A DNA stretch of 64,000 bases from Chimonanthus salicifolius (taxonomy: Eukaryota > Streptophyta > Magnoliopsida > Laurales > Calycanthaceae), in assembly GCA_013350335.1 (NCBI GenBank), contig CM023541.1:37192739-37256738 (forward strand), read 5' to 3'. The notes beneath the pieces were generated by a model. The model was not told where the DNA came from. It worked only from the letters and a program-made list of their open reading frames with translations, and did not search any database. Numbering within the stretch: the stretch's first letter is position 1; every line of letters starts with the position of its first letter. The translations under genes were made by a program, and so were the position numbers. Positions 10,955 through 20,794 of the stretch are shown in pieces.

Positions 10955-12079
10955 ATCACTATGAAAGAAAAGAGATAATACCTGTACAATCAATGACTCC
11001 CTCGAGTTTAAAATCACAAACCCAACACCTGAGTCCCATGTACCCCCTTTGTCTCTTTCACACTCTCAAATCCAGAAGAATGAACTCACCTTTTGTCTTG
11101 CTCTCCAGCGTGCATCCATTGCTCTCCTACATCCTCTATAGCTAACTCGAGCACATTTGAAGGCTTCCTCTGCCATGGTGAGAAGACACCATGCAAATAC
11201 ACACACCCATGGACACCTCTAGCATGGGTGTGACTCCATGCATACGGCCATAGAGGGCCACGGCCAACAGGTAGTCCTTTTGGTTGTCCCTCTCTCGATG
11301 CCTTACTTTTGATTCGACGCTTCTTCTTGGAAGCTCAACTACAGTCTTATATAGACTTGAGCAGTCGGTGTGTATAGAGTCATACACGCCTCTGTTGGTG
11401 TCCTTCAAAGACTCAGTCACGTATGATACAGAGTCTTTCTCACTGTATCTGTCTTTAACAATGGCTGATTGCAACACTCATACATGCCATTATAGTATGT
11501 TTTCCAGTTCTATTAAAACAATATTTGATTAGTTGCCCAAATGATTTTGACCCAGCGATCGTGTGTATATAATGTTGCCTAAACAGCGCCGTGTTCTACC
11601 AGAGATAAAGAGTCACATAAAGTCGGTCTCATGCACGATTGTATATCAGAGTTATGTTTATCTTGAAAGGACTCCTCATCGTCCTTGACTGATGTAGTAA
11701 CCCACTTTCATTAGAACACTGGCCAGAGATCAAATAGCCCAATACTCCTTGTGTATTCGAGCCACACCCATCATCAATGAGCCTATTGGAAACAAACCCT
11801 TGTTTGCTTCAGAGATCAACAACTAAGGTAAGGTGAGCTCATTTCAAATGGCTGACGCACTCTTCCCCCTCCAACCTATAATGCTCTAATGGAATTCTAT
11901 GAAATGATCAATCACATTCAACTCATTCATATCAATACTGAAGACCTCATTGTCTAGACTGTTGATGTTAAAGGAAATTTTTCTATTGACTCTTATTGCA
12001 GTAGCTTGTCTGAGCCCAGCTGGGCTAATTTAACATGGTATATGGCTATGCATTAACAGGCACTCGATCTTTTCTTGGT
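10955..12079. other. No recognisable gene
   Basis: The sequence is slightly less AT-rich than its surroundings. A 111-codon open frame on the minus strand (11,142-11,477) has no family resemblance I recognise and overlaps an open frame on the other strand. I do not call a gene here. Confidence 0.5.
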
Positions 12080-12435
12080 TATATTTTAATTCCAGATTAA
12101 AAACTAAGGAGCTCCTCCTTCGTATTGCCATTCAGTGTGATGAGTTTGACCTCTCTGTAAAACTAAGAAAGAAACCTTTCAGCACCTTATGCTTTGCCAG
12201 ACCCATTTTGGACGAAGCTAGCCAGCTGATTTATTCCAGATGCACTCCTATTGGCAACCTTCCTGCCCAGTTTATCATCCCGGCCCTTGTCTGACATTCC
12301 TGGATGGAAAGAAACAGTCGAATTTTCAAAAATTCACATAGTTCACAATCTAAACTCTGCCATGAAATTCTTCTCAACATCAGGGACATGATACATTTCT
12401 TGCTCTCAAATTATGAGTTAATTGCACATGAACAA
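12080..12435 (+). pseudogene. LINE ORF2 3' (zf-RVT region) remnant
   Basis: One frame gives STLCFARPILDEASQLIYSR and then, after a stop, WMERNSRIFKNSH. The 'C.FA..IWDEA' and 'W..ERN.RIF' blocks are typical of the zinc-binding region at the end of plant LINE ORF2. Stops break the frame. It appears unrelated in position to the LINE remnants at 1.4 and 7.3 kb. Confidence 0.55.
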
Positions 12436-12654
12436 TGCTGAAGTCATTGGGCTACTCTCCTCCTCATAGCAATGTGGAAATACAATATTCATGTATGCTA
12501 GAAAACGGAGTTTCTACATGGGCTGAACCAAAGTGATGTTTACATAGTGAAAGACAAGAAAAAAGACTTGCAAGAAAAAGACTTTCAGAAGTTTTCCTTA
12601 TGGGCTTCTGAAAACTTATTTTCTCAGAAGAAAGGTGAATATTTTTTTTTTTTA

Positions 12655-12793
12655 ACTAAAGTGTTCTGGCATCTTACCGAACTAATCTTCAAAACATGTG
12701 TAATCCTCTTAAATCTTCACGCACGAAATAAATTTAATGGGTAGTCGCCTTTTGGAATTGAGCGTGAATCAAACACAAAACCTCCTCTTAATC
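12655..12793 (-). mobile_element. SINE-like fragment, antisense
   Basis: The complement contains GTTTGATTCACGCTC, a pol III B-box-like motif, then AAAAGGCGACTACCC, and ends near CTAGT-like/GATGCCAGAACAC text shared with the SINE-like pieces at 19,868 and 22,812. The part from CTCTTAA to AAAACCTC is repeated at 13,058-13,135 and again at about 14,045-14,115. It resembles tRNA-derived plant SINEs; assignment is tentative. Confidence 0.4.
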
Positions 12794-13057
12794 ATTGTCA
12801 CAAATATCAGAGGTATTTTCGAATTTACCACATTTTTATCGGCAAAATACTATTACCGCATTAAAAACGCGATAAATGGTAATATCGCGATAATATCCCA
12901 TTAAATTCCTTATTACCATTTTATTTTATTAATATTTGTATTATTTTTAAATTTTATAATTTCTGCGAGATTTTTTCGTAAAACTTTCGGTAAAAACCCA
13001 AGAATTTGAAAATATTCATAAGCTATTAATATCTCGAGAACGGTATTTGTGACAATA
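12794..13057. mobile_element. Mutator-type MITE (264 bp, 9-bp TSD)
   Basis: Bounded by perfect 9-bp repeats CTCTTAATC (12,785-12,793 and 13,058-13,066). The ends are ATTGTCACAAATA and TATTTGTGACAATA, an inverted repeat. No coding capacity. A 9-bp TSD points to the Mutator superfamily. A more decayed relative lies at 22,251-22,532. Confidence 0.8.
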
Positions 13058-13790
13058 CTCTTAATCCTCGCACACTAAATAAATTCAATGGGCAATCACC
13101 TTTTAGATTTGAGCGTGAATCAAACACAAAACCTCTATTTTTTTTAAGTGGGTCCCAACTCCTCTAGGTTAATTTGATATATATCATTGTAGCTTTCCTC
13201 ATAAACCTGTGTCTCGGGATTGCCTGATCTATGGTCCTGTAGTTTATTTTTTTTCTCGTCCGAACTGTAGCCTTTTTCATATTTGTTCTGATTTTGGTGG
13301 GTTGTAAAGTTGTCGCATCCTTGTTTTTCTATGTCCGATGTAGTATTTCTTTGTAATTTTTCTGGCATGTTTTCCTTTTCTTGGTTCAGACCGGCTTGAA
13401 TTATATTGCGTAATCAATGGATACCCTTTATTAAAATTTGAGTAATTAGATTAAATTAATTTTTGTTATGTCTAATATCAACATTCTCATCCATATGCCA
13501 GTAGAAAGATGACATCATTCCTCAATTTAATAACATTTTACACCTTTATCCATCATGTCAAAGTTTTTCTTTTTCAGAAAAACCCAATAAATGTTTCAAA
13601 TATCTTTTCTAGAAAGCGTGTACTTAAAAAGTCTAATCAAGCTGCCAAGATATATAAAAACCGGGGCAAAATTCATATTTGTCTGATCATCTAAATTTCA
13701 ACCTTTTCATGTCAGGATTCTTAATTTTCACAACTAATTATTAAGGAAGGCCATGTCAACTTTTTCTTGAAATTCTAAGTTGTAGGATCT
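13058..13790. repeat. Local duplication, arm 1 (no gene)
   Basis: Similar in order and sequence to 14,045-16,035 once the insertions there are removed. Shared blocks include GGGTCCCAACTCCT, TTTCTCGTCCG, ATTTGTTCTGATTTTGGTG and AGAAAGCGTGTACTTAAAAA. It carries the empty target sites of the hAT element (13,223-13,230) and the Stowaway MITE (TA at 13,531). The function of the duplicated DNA is unknown. Confidence 0.75.
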
Positions 13791-14217
13791 TACCTCGTAC
13801 ATAATCATGAGGAGTTGACTTAGTGGTTAAAATACAATACATGGTTGGAGTAATGATTGAAACACAAGACTTCAGGATTTGATAATTTCAATGAAGGGTC
13901 AATTTTCATGGAATATGTACAGAATATGTTTTACTGTTTGAACCCACCATGTGTATATAGGGAGGCGTAGACATGCTTCGAAGGACTAATATAGGCTTTT
14001 GAAAACTCATCTTCTCACCCGACTAATCTTCGAAACATGTATATATCTCTTAATTCTCAGGCACCGAATAAATTTAATTGGTAGTCACCTTTTGAACTTG
14101 ATCGTGAATCAAACAAAAAACTACTACTTTTTAAGATGGGTCCCAACTCCTGCAGGTTAATCTGATATATGTCATTGTAACTTTCCTCATTAACCTCTAT
14201 CTCGGATTGCCTAATCT

Positions 14218-15112
14218 CAGAGCCGGCCCTAAGATTTCAGGAGTCTTAGGCGAACTTTTAAGATGTGCCTTTTATATACTCACAAAAAATAAAATCATAC
14301 ATTTTTTTTTTTTACAAAGTGTAAAACATCTAAATAAAATATCATAATCAAATTTATAACAATTCAATATAGGTTTTTCTTTTGCTCTATTTAGATAATA
14401 CATATATTTTAAAACATTCTTTATTAATTAAAATTATTATTATTTTTATTATTATTATTAAACTCAATAAAATGAGGATTATAATAATTATTATTATGAT
14501 TGTTACTATCATTATTTTAATTTTTTAAGAAACCCACGTTTTAAATTGAGTAGAAAAATTATCAATATATAAATTTTCAATTTTGAGTATTTTAAATTCA
14601 AAATAGTTAAAAGTAGTCAAATGATTTCAAGTGTTAGTAACTTAAAAGTCATAAATGAGATTAACTAGGATTTGAAGGCTGATCTATTTAGATGATACAT
14701 ATATTTTAAAAGATTCTTTATTAATTCAAATTATTGTTATTTTCATTATTATTGTTAAACTTAATAAAAATGAGGATTATAATAATTATTATTATGATTG
14801 TTACTATTATTATTTTAATTTTTAAGAAATCCACATTTTAAATTGAGTAGATGATATATATATTTTAAAAGATTCTTTATTAATTAAAATTATTGTTATT
14901 AAACTCAATAAAAAAATTATTATCATCATATTTATGTGTAGCTAAGATTTGAACCCTGATCCCCTTTTTAGAAAATGAGCGCAACGTAACTAAACAACAA
15001 CGAATCTGTACTTTTATATATATTATTAAATATTTAACATATAATAAAAGAGTTTATAAATTTAAAGACCCTCAACAGCCGTCTACTTCATTTATAACCA
15101 GGGCCCGCTCTG
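14218..15112. mobile_element. Non-autonomous hAT element (895 bp, 8-bp TSD)
   Basis: Starts CAGAGCCGGCCCT and ends AGGGCCCGCTCTG, an inverted repeat of the hAT CAG...CTG type. It is flanked by CCTAATCT (14,210-14,217) and CCTGATCT (15,113-15,120), and the empty site CCTGATCT is at 13,223. The interior is very AT-rich with TTATTA-type runs and a ~165-bp unit repeated (about 14,385-14,550 and 14,685-14,845, with a partial third). No transposase is visible. Confidence 0.85.
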
Positions 15113-15286
15113 CCTGATCTATGACTCTGGAGTTTATTTTTTCTCGTCCGGACTATGATTTTCTTCATATTTGTTCTGATTTTGGTGTGTTGTAAAGCTG
15201 TTGTTTTCTTGTTTTTCTATTCCCGATGTAGTATCTCTTCTGTAATTTTTCTGCCATGTTTTTCTTTTCTTGAATTATACTTGAGT

Positions 15287-15660
15287 AATTAGATTATATT
15301 AAATTGTCATGTCTAATATCAACATTCTCATCCATTTGCCCATGGAAAGATGATATCATTCTTCAATTTAATACTTCGTGTGTCTCAAATTAATTGTCTT
15401 ATATAAATTTTAAAATTATTTTAAAATAGTTATCTTATTTATATTGGAGTACTATAAACTATTTTGAAAATATAATTAGATTATATTAAATTGTCATGTC
15501 TAATATCAACATTCTCATCCATTTGCCCATGGAAAGATGATATCATTCTTCAATTTAATACTTCGTGTGTCTCAAATTAATTGTCTTATATAAATTTTAA
15601 AATTATTTTAAAATAGTTATCTTATTTATATTGGAGTACTATAAACTATTTTGAAAATAT
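15287..15660. repeat. Perfect 187-bp tandem duplication
   Basis: 15,287-15,473 and 15,474-15,660 read identical by eye. The unit includes the left end of the Stowaway-type MITE, so the duplication is younger than that insertion. Lack of differences suggests a recent event, or alternatively an assembly artefact. Confidence 0.9.
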
Positions 15661-15751
15661 ATGAAATCGCATGGAGTACTAGTGTTATATAAAGAATTCT
15701 TTAAAAAATATAAATATTTTAAATAAGACCATAAAATTGAGACGGAGAGCG
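15374..15751. mobile_element. Stowaway-type MITE (TA target)
   Basis: Ends CTTCGTGTGTCTCAAATTAA and ATTGAGACGGAGAGCG, variants of the plant Stowaway terminus CTCCCTCCGTCTCAAA. Flanked by TA on each side. The unoccupied site with a single TA is at 13,531 in the other arm. The left ~100 bases are present twice because of the 187-bp tandem duplication. Confidence 0.8.
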
Positions 15752-16044
15752 TAACATTTTAGCCTTTATTTAAAGGGTAAAAATTTTACTTTTTCAGAAA
15801 AATCCATAAATGCTTCTAACAACTTTTTTAGAAAGCGTGTACTTAAAAAGTCTAGTCAAGCTGCTAAGATATATAAAATCACGTGATAATGTTATGGGTA
15901 AAAAAATTCATATTTGTCTAATACTCTAACCACCTCAACTTCGAACTTCTGATGTCTGGATTCTTAATTTTCACATCTAAATTAAAAAAATGAGGGCTAT
16001 TGTAGAACATGCCTTTTTCTTGATGTAATTTTTTAAAAGAAAAT

Positions 16045-16335
16045 GGGGTTGAAATTCAGGTCGATTCAGGTCGGATTTTAATAAACTCAATTTAACCCAT
16101 GTCAAAATTTATTGAATTCGACTCAACTCAATCCGACCTGAATTGCTGACTCAAATTACTTAACCCGACTCGACTCCCAATTTTTTACTCGAGTCAACCT
16201 GAGTGTTGGTTTATAACTTACTGCAGTCCGATCGAGTCGAGTTATTTCAAGTCGATCAAGTTGATTTAAAATTTTTCAATCCAAACCGATTCAAATTTCA
16301 AATGAGCTTTTATTTTCACAACCGACCCGATCCAA
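16045..16335 (-). mobile_element. GGGTCGGGTT MITE family, inverted and truncated copy
   Basis: Its complement follows the right end of the element at 701-1,051: GGTTGAAATTCAGGTCG, then GATTTTAATAAACTCAA, CATGTCAAAATTTATTGAA and so on. It ends in decayed CCGACCCGATCC next to the KCS 3' flank. The other terminus is not clean. Confidence 0.5.
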
Positions 16336-16496
16336 AATATACAAATACATAACTCAAACCCACTTATTTCTCAAGTCGAGTCATGCATATCGGGTTCAAT
16401 CCCAACCCAAACTTCAACCTAAAAGAAAAAGTACTAAAGTATTTTCTTAAAAATTCAATTGTTGAAAGCTCCATGCCATTTAAATCCAACACCAAA

Positions 16497-16692
16497 CAAG
16501 TCTATTTTTAAAATAAACCAAGCCAAGAGAAGGAAATAGTATTACAGAGAGAGAGAGAGAGGAACAAGTCTATTTTTAAAATAAACCAAGCCAAGAGAAG
16601 GAAATAGTATTACAGAGACAGAGAGGAACAAGTTTATTTTTAAAATAAACCAAGACAAGAGAAGGAAATTAGTATTACAGAGACAGAGAGAG
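16497..16692. repeat. Three ~65-bp tandem units downstream of the intact KCS
   Basis: Same array as 3,530-3,715 (ACCAAGCCAAGAGAAGGAAA units separated by ACAGAGAGAG tracts). It lies ~250-440 bases past the KCS stop codon. Microsatellite length differs between the arrays. Confidence 0.75.
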
Positions 16693-16934
16693 ATCTTCTC
16701 AACAGAAAGATGGAGGCCTTAAATACTACAACGACAACATAACAGCCATACCAAGTTTCTTCTCTGTCCATGCCTCATCACCTCCTCCATTTACTATTTC
16801 TCTTAATTGCAGAGAACTCCATGCAAGAAGGGAAGTAATGAACTATATGAACTATGGTGATTGTATGTATGGAGTGATGGATTGGAACATGATTATGGAA
16901 TGGATTGAGAAGAGAAGATAACTTGAGTAAGAAG

Positions 16935-18428
16935 CTAGAGCTTGACCACGTCGGGGATGAACACCGGGTACCTGTCTATGCAATCGGACCATGGACTGTC
17001 GGAGGCCGGCCGGATAGTCCGGTTGCATTTCCAAACTGCACTGTTGCATTTGAATCCACTCCCAAATGCAATCTGCCAAACTCTGTCTCCCCTCTTCATC
17101 CTCCCCTTCGCCTCTATGTAGCTCAGTTCATACCAAAGGGACGAAGACGATGTGTTGCCGAAGCGGTGGAGGGTCATCCTCGATGCCTCCACGTGCTGCG
17201 GCAACAGCTGGAGGTTCTTCTCCAGCTCGTCTATCACCGCCCGGCCACCGGCGTGGATGCAGAAGTGTTCAAAGGCCTGTTTGAAGTCGGGAATGTAAGG
17301 TTTCCACTTGGGGTTGAAGATTTTTCGTCCAATGAGTGTGAAGAGGAAGAGGAGCTGCTCCGAAGCGGGCAACACCAGTGGCCCAATTGTAGTAATATTG
17401 GATTTGAGAGCTTCCCCTGCCACCACCATTAGGTCTTTCTGAAGCGAAATCCCGACATTGCCCTGTGGGTCTTCTTCTTCGAAGACGCAACGGTAGGCCT
17501 TATCGTCGGCGCCCTTATGGGTGCGCACGACATGAAGTAACCGATACTTGGCACGCCATCCATCTTTCCGGCGATTGGACAAGAGGATTGCAGCACCACC
17601 GAGCCTAAACAGGCAATTTGGTAGAAGCATGGACCGTTGATTCCCAGCATACCAATTTGGAGTGAGTATTTCAGTGCTCACCACCATAGCATATGAATTT
17701 GGGTGGAGTTGGAGCAGGTCCCGCGCAAGATCGATCGATATAAGCCCGGCGCTGCATCCCATTCCCGACAGATTGAAGCTCCTAATGTTGCTCCTCATCT
17801 TGTACTCGTTGATCACCATTGCAGACAGAGATGGAGTGGGAGAGAAGAGACTGCAATTGACAACTAATATGTCAATGTCTTTGGGCTTGATCCCGGTCTT
17901 CTTGAACAGAGATTCGACAGCGGAGAAGATTACGGTGCGGGCCTCCTGCCGGGCAGCCTCCATGTTTGGAGATGGAGGAATGTAGTGTATGGCTGGAGGC
18001 AAGCAAGTCTCCTCCCCAAGCCCTGACCTCTCCAAAATTCTCATTTGGAAATCAACACTCTTCGAATCAAACTTGTTGATCAACCTTGCATGCTCCATGA
18101 ATGTGGAGAATGGCACTCTACAAGTGTAAGGTGGCTTGTACAGAGCATAATCTACCAAGTAAATCGGTCTAGGCTTCGACATGAAGTAGACGGTAGCGAT
18201 GAATATGATGAGGAAGGAAGAGCATGTTATGTGGAGTAGATTAAGCTTGACGGATTGCCCAAGCTTGATAATCTCCTCCGGGCCGAGGCGGGTCACCTCG
18301 ACGAAGAGGGTTACCATGATTGGGATCAGAAGGAAAGTTATGAAGTGGTTTATCAAGTATTGGTAGCCAAGCTTCACATACTTGAGCCTCACTGAGCTAG
18401 AGAATTCTGGCAATGGAGGTGTAGGCAT
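16935..18428 (-). CDS. KCS: 3-ketoacyl-CoA synthase (very-long-chain fatty acid elongase)
   Basis: 497 residues, one exon. KCS condenses malonyl-CoA with a long-chain acyl-CoA at the endoplasmic reticulum, the first and chain-length-setting step of very-long-chain fatty acid elongation for waxes, suberin and sphingolipids. Two hydrophobic segments near residues 24-45 and 62-83 fit the N-terminal membrane anchor. A FAE1/CUT1-type condensing domain follows (about 85-375), then a C-terminal ACP-synthase-III-like domain (about 385-470). The expected catalytic triad is present: Cys225 in SGMGCSAG, His392 in CIHAGGRA, Asn425 in [10 protein letters not shown]. Length and these positions match the family (~490-520 residues). 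LPEF..SVRLKYVKLGYQYL near the N-terminus and [11 protein letters not shown] near the C-terminus resemble the Arabidopsis KCS4/KCS17/KCS11-like group; this placement is from memory. The start is the first Met of the frame, shared with the pseudogene. It is the sole intact member of the local array. No chain-length specificity can be read from sequence. Confidence 0.96.
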   Translation of the reverse strand: MPTPPLPEFSSSVRLKYVKLGYQYLINHFITFLLIPIMVTLFVEVTRLGPEEIIKLGQSVKLNLLHITCSSFLIIFIATVYFMSKPRPIYLVDYALYKPPYTCRVPFSTFMEHARLINKFDSKSVDFQMRILERSGLGEETCLPPAIHYIPPSPNMEAARQEARTVIFSAVESLFKKTGIKPKDIDILVVNCSLFSPTPSLSAMVINEYKMRSNIRSFNLSGMGCSAGLISIDLARDLLQLHPNSYAMVVSTEILTPNWYAGNQRSMLLPNCLFRLGGAAILLSNRRKDGWRAKYRLLHVVRTHKGADDKAYRCVFEEEDPQGNVGISLQKDLMVVAGEALKSNITTIGPLVLPASEQLLFLFTLIGRKIFNPKWKPYIPDFKQAFEHFCIHAGGRAVIDELEKNLQLLPQHVEASRMTLHRFGNTSSSSLWYELSYIEAKGRMKRGDRVWQIAFGSGFKCNSAVWKCNRTIRPASDSPWSDCIDRYPVFIPDVVKL

Positions 18429-18622
18429 GTTTGGGTTTTATTATCTAATAACAAAGAAAAAGAGAGAAGAAGAGTTTGAGAGGATTTTTCTCTCTTTTTC
18501 CTTCTCTTATGCTAATGGGAAGAAGGGTGTCTGCATGTATCAGAAATGAAAGGAAGAGAGAGAGTGAGGAAGAAGAAGAAGCTTAGTTTGTGGGAGTGAG
18601 ATTTGAAGCAGGACATTAGGGG

Positions 18623-18630
18623 ATTATAAA
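18623..18630 (-). promoter_or_regulatory. TATA-like box of the intact KCS
   Basis: Minus-strand TTTATAAT, ~195-200 bases upstream of the ATG at 18,428, is conserved with 5,610-5,617. The leader between them is CT-rich (CTTCTTCTTCTTCCTCAC). Transcription start not known. Confidence 0.45.
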
Positions 18631-18660
18631 GGCAAGCAATGAATGGGGCAGATGGAGATT

Positions 18661-19867
18661 GTTAAATGTTAAATCAACACGTCTTCTTACTCTCTTCTAC
18701 ACTTATAATAGCGTGTTAATGGCGTTTTTGACTCGCACAATTTTGTCTCATCCTATCTTTTCATAAAAGGTATAAAATTAATTATGATTGGGAGATTGGA
18801 GCTTGACATTTGGATTACAATCTTCTCATCCTTAATTTAGTAAGCCACACCATTTTAGAAAAATATTTGGAGTGATTCTCAAATTTTCTTAGTTACAGAT
18901 GTTCTTATTTAAATATTGAAGTAGATTCTATATTTTCATAAAATATGTAGAAAATAATGAGAATATTGGCTGCCTGTATAACATTTAACCCACTCTAATC
19001 ATATTGACCTTATGATGTTTTTGCTTTGAAAATTTGATTATTATAATTAGATTCAAGAGTTTCTCTTAAATTATATTATTTATAAATCTTTTATTGCTAC
19101 ATTCAACTATGAAAATCATAATCATAGATACTCTAATCTCTCTAGACTTACTCTCAAATGGTACCACAACCAAACCCTTGTATAAAATCGATACAAATAT
19201 TTGAAAAAGTATGTAATCATATTTGTTGCTTATACTTATGTAGGAAAAATCTTTCTCAAATACAGCAAAATTCAGTCTTTGAAATAGAATTTTTCCTTAT
19301 GGGAACATTTTTTTCTTTTTATAAATGGGTGGAATTGAAAAAAATTCAAGTATTTTTTTCTCTCAAATAGTCCATAGAGAGAATCATGTGGCTTATGGAT
19401 TAAGAACAATGGTAAATGTCACCCTCACATCAGTCTATGGAGTATGGACCAATTTTTTAAAACGAATGGTTGTTTTTAATTGGGTGGCTTTTGGATTAAG
19501 AACAAAGGTGAATGTCAGCCTCAAATCTCTCTATGGACCAGTTTAATCCAGCCAAAATCAAATAGATTGAATTTGGGTACGTCTTAATTTTGATTGATAT
19601 ACTTTTTTAAATTCATTTCTAAATTAGAAACACCTTTCTAATATGATTTTTAGGGTTTTAACTTCTTGTATGCTGTTAAATCTACCGTATTTAGAGTCTA
19701 ACTTTATACTTGTTTTGTTTTTAAAGAAGTAAAGAATAAAATTGACTCATAATGGATTGATTAAGAGACCTTAACTCTTAACACACCTCTCACGAAAATT
19801 GAGATGAGTCAAGAAAAGATGTCTATCTTAATTCAAAATAATGTCTAAGATAAATTTTGATATTTTT
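18661..19867. repeat. Upstream flank of the intact KCS (unit C)
   Basis: Shares blocks with 5,690-6,440 and 136-660: TAATCTCTCTAGACTTACT, ACCAAACCCTTGTATAAAA, GATTTTTAGGGTTTTAACTT, TTGACTCATAATGGATTGA. It lacks the MITE and LINE remnant of the other two flanks, so it looks like the least altered version. It probably holds the KCS promoter. No other gene is seen. Confidence 0.65.
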
Positions 19868-20035
19868 TTTTATGACTATGATGTTCAGGCATCTTAGAGC
19901 ATCCGACTAGCCTCTTTGTCCACACACACTAGATAATTCTACAGAGAGTGGTCTTTTGGGACAGTATGGGAATCAAACTCACGCCTCACAACGGGTTCCT
20001 GGCATCATTCAAACCCCTTTGAGTTAGACAAATTT
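19868..20035 (-). mobile_element. SINE-like element, antisense
   Basis: The complement contains GCGTGAGTTTGATTCCCA (B-box-like), then GTCCCAAAAGACC, AGAATTATCTAGTGTGTGTG and GCTAGTCGGATGCTCTAAGA. This order recurs in the SINE-like pieces at 22,812 and 35,465. It resembles tRNA-derived plant SINEs of the Au type (inference). The flanks do not give a clear TSD. Confidence 0.45.
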
Positions 20036-20341
20036 TGATACTTTAAATTTTAATGGAGGATAATATTAAGGCATGTATATCCAGTATAGGTGAAATATAG
20101 AGAAAATGACTATCCTGAATTGGTTCACAAACAGTTGATGTGACCTTTTAATCAATGTTATTGATTTGAATTATTAAATAAATTAAATAATAAAATAGAA
20201 TAGTCATTTACTCATTTAAAAGTCCTAATTTAAAATTCATATCAATTTATTATAAATAAATTTACAACAAATAATTTCTCAGTAGAATATATGCACCATC
20301 TTAACTTAAGATTCAAGCCAAATTTGTGTTAAAAAATCAAG

Positions 20342-20794
20342 GGCTGCCTTTGGACAAGGGGTAAATTTTACAAAGGTTACCAGGTGTTACCTCTATACAG
20401 ATGTTATTGTTATCTTGCTTGGTAATTATAAGAGTAAAGTTAAAACTTATTCTGAGAGAGAAAAAAAATCTTGTTTGGTAATTGTAAGTAGGATTAACCT
20501 GACATATTAATAATTTTATGAGAATTAATATTTTTTATTAAATTCATATAATATAAAAAATAAAAATAAAATTTTATGAAACATAATTATTAAATAATAT
20601 TTATTAATTAAAAATATTTTAAAAAGGAGTAAAATGGGGTAAGGAGGGACAAGAGTTTCCTAAAATCCTCAATGCTCCAAAGGGTTTAAAAAAGAAAAGG
20701 AAAGGGATAAAAATTTGAATTTTTATCATCACCCCTGAATTATCAAATAAGGATAACGGGATTTATCCTCCATTACCCCTATCCAAACGCAGCC
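20342..20794. mobile_element. MITE with GGCTGC termini (453 bp)
   Basis: Starts GGCTGCCTTTGGACAAGGGG and ends CCCCTATCCAAACGCAGCC, an inverted repeat of ~20 bases with few mismatches. AAG flanks both sides, suggesting a 3-bp TSD as in PIF/Harbinger, though a chance match is possible. No coding capacity. Confidence 0.6.

Larger units (their letters stand above)
14045..16035. repeat. Local duplication, arm 2, interrupted by TEs
   Basis: Second arm of the duplication of 13,058-13,790. It is expanded by a hAT element (14,218-15,112), a Stowaway-type MITE (15,374-15,751) and a 187-bp tandem duplication. Between the arms, 13,791-13,990 holds a possible SINE-like piece and no gene. Confidence 0.75.

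Noticed and set aside
11142..11477. 111-codon minus-strand open frame
   Set aside because: No recognisable domain, and an overlapping open frame lies on the other strand. Not enough to call a gene.
16905..17432. 175-codon open frame on the plus strand
   Set aside because: It lies antisense to the 3' part of the intact KCS, is mirrored at 4,021-4,461 over the pseudogene, and has no family resemblance. It is a shadow of KCS codon use.
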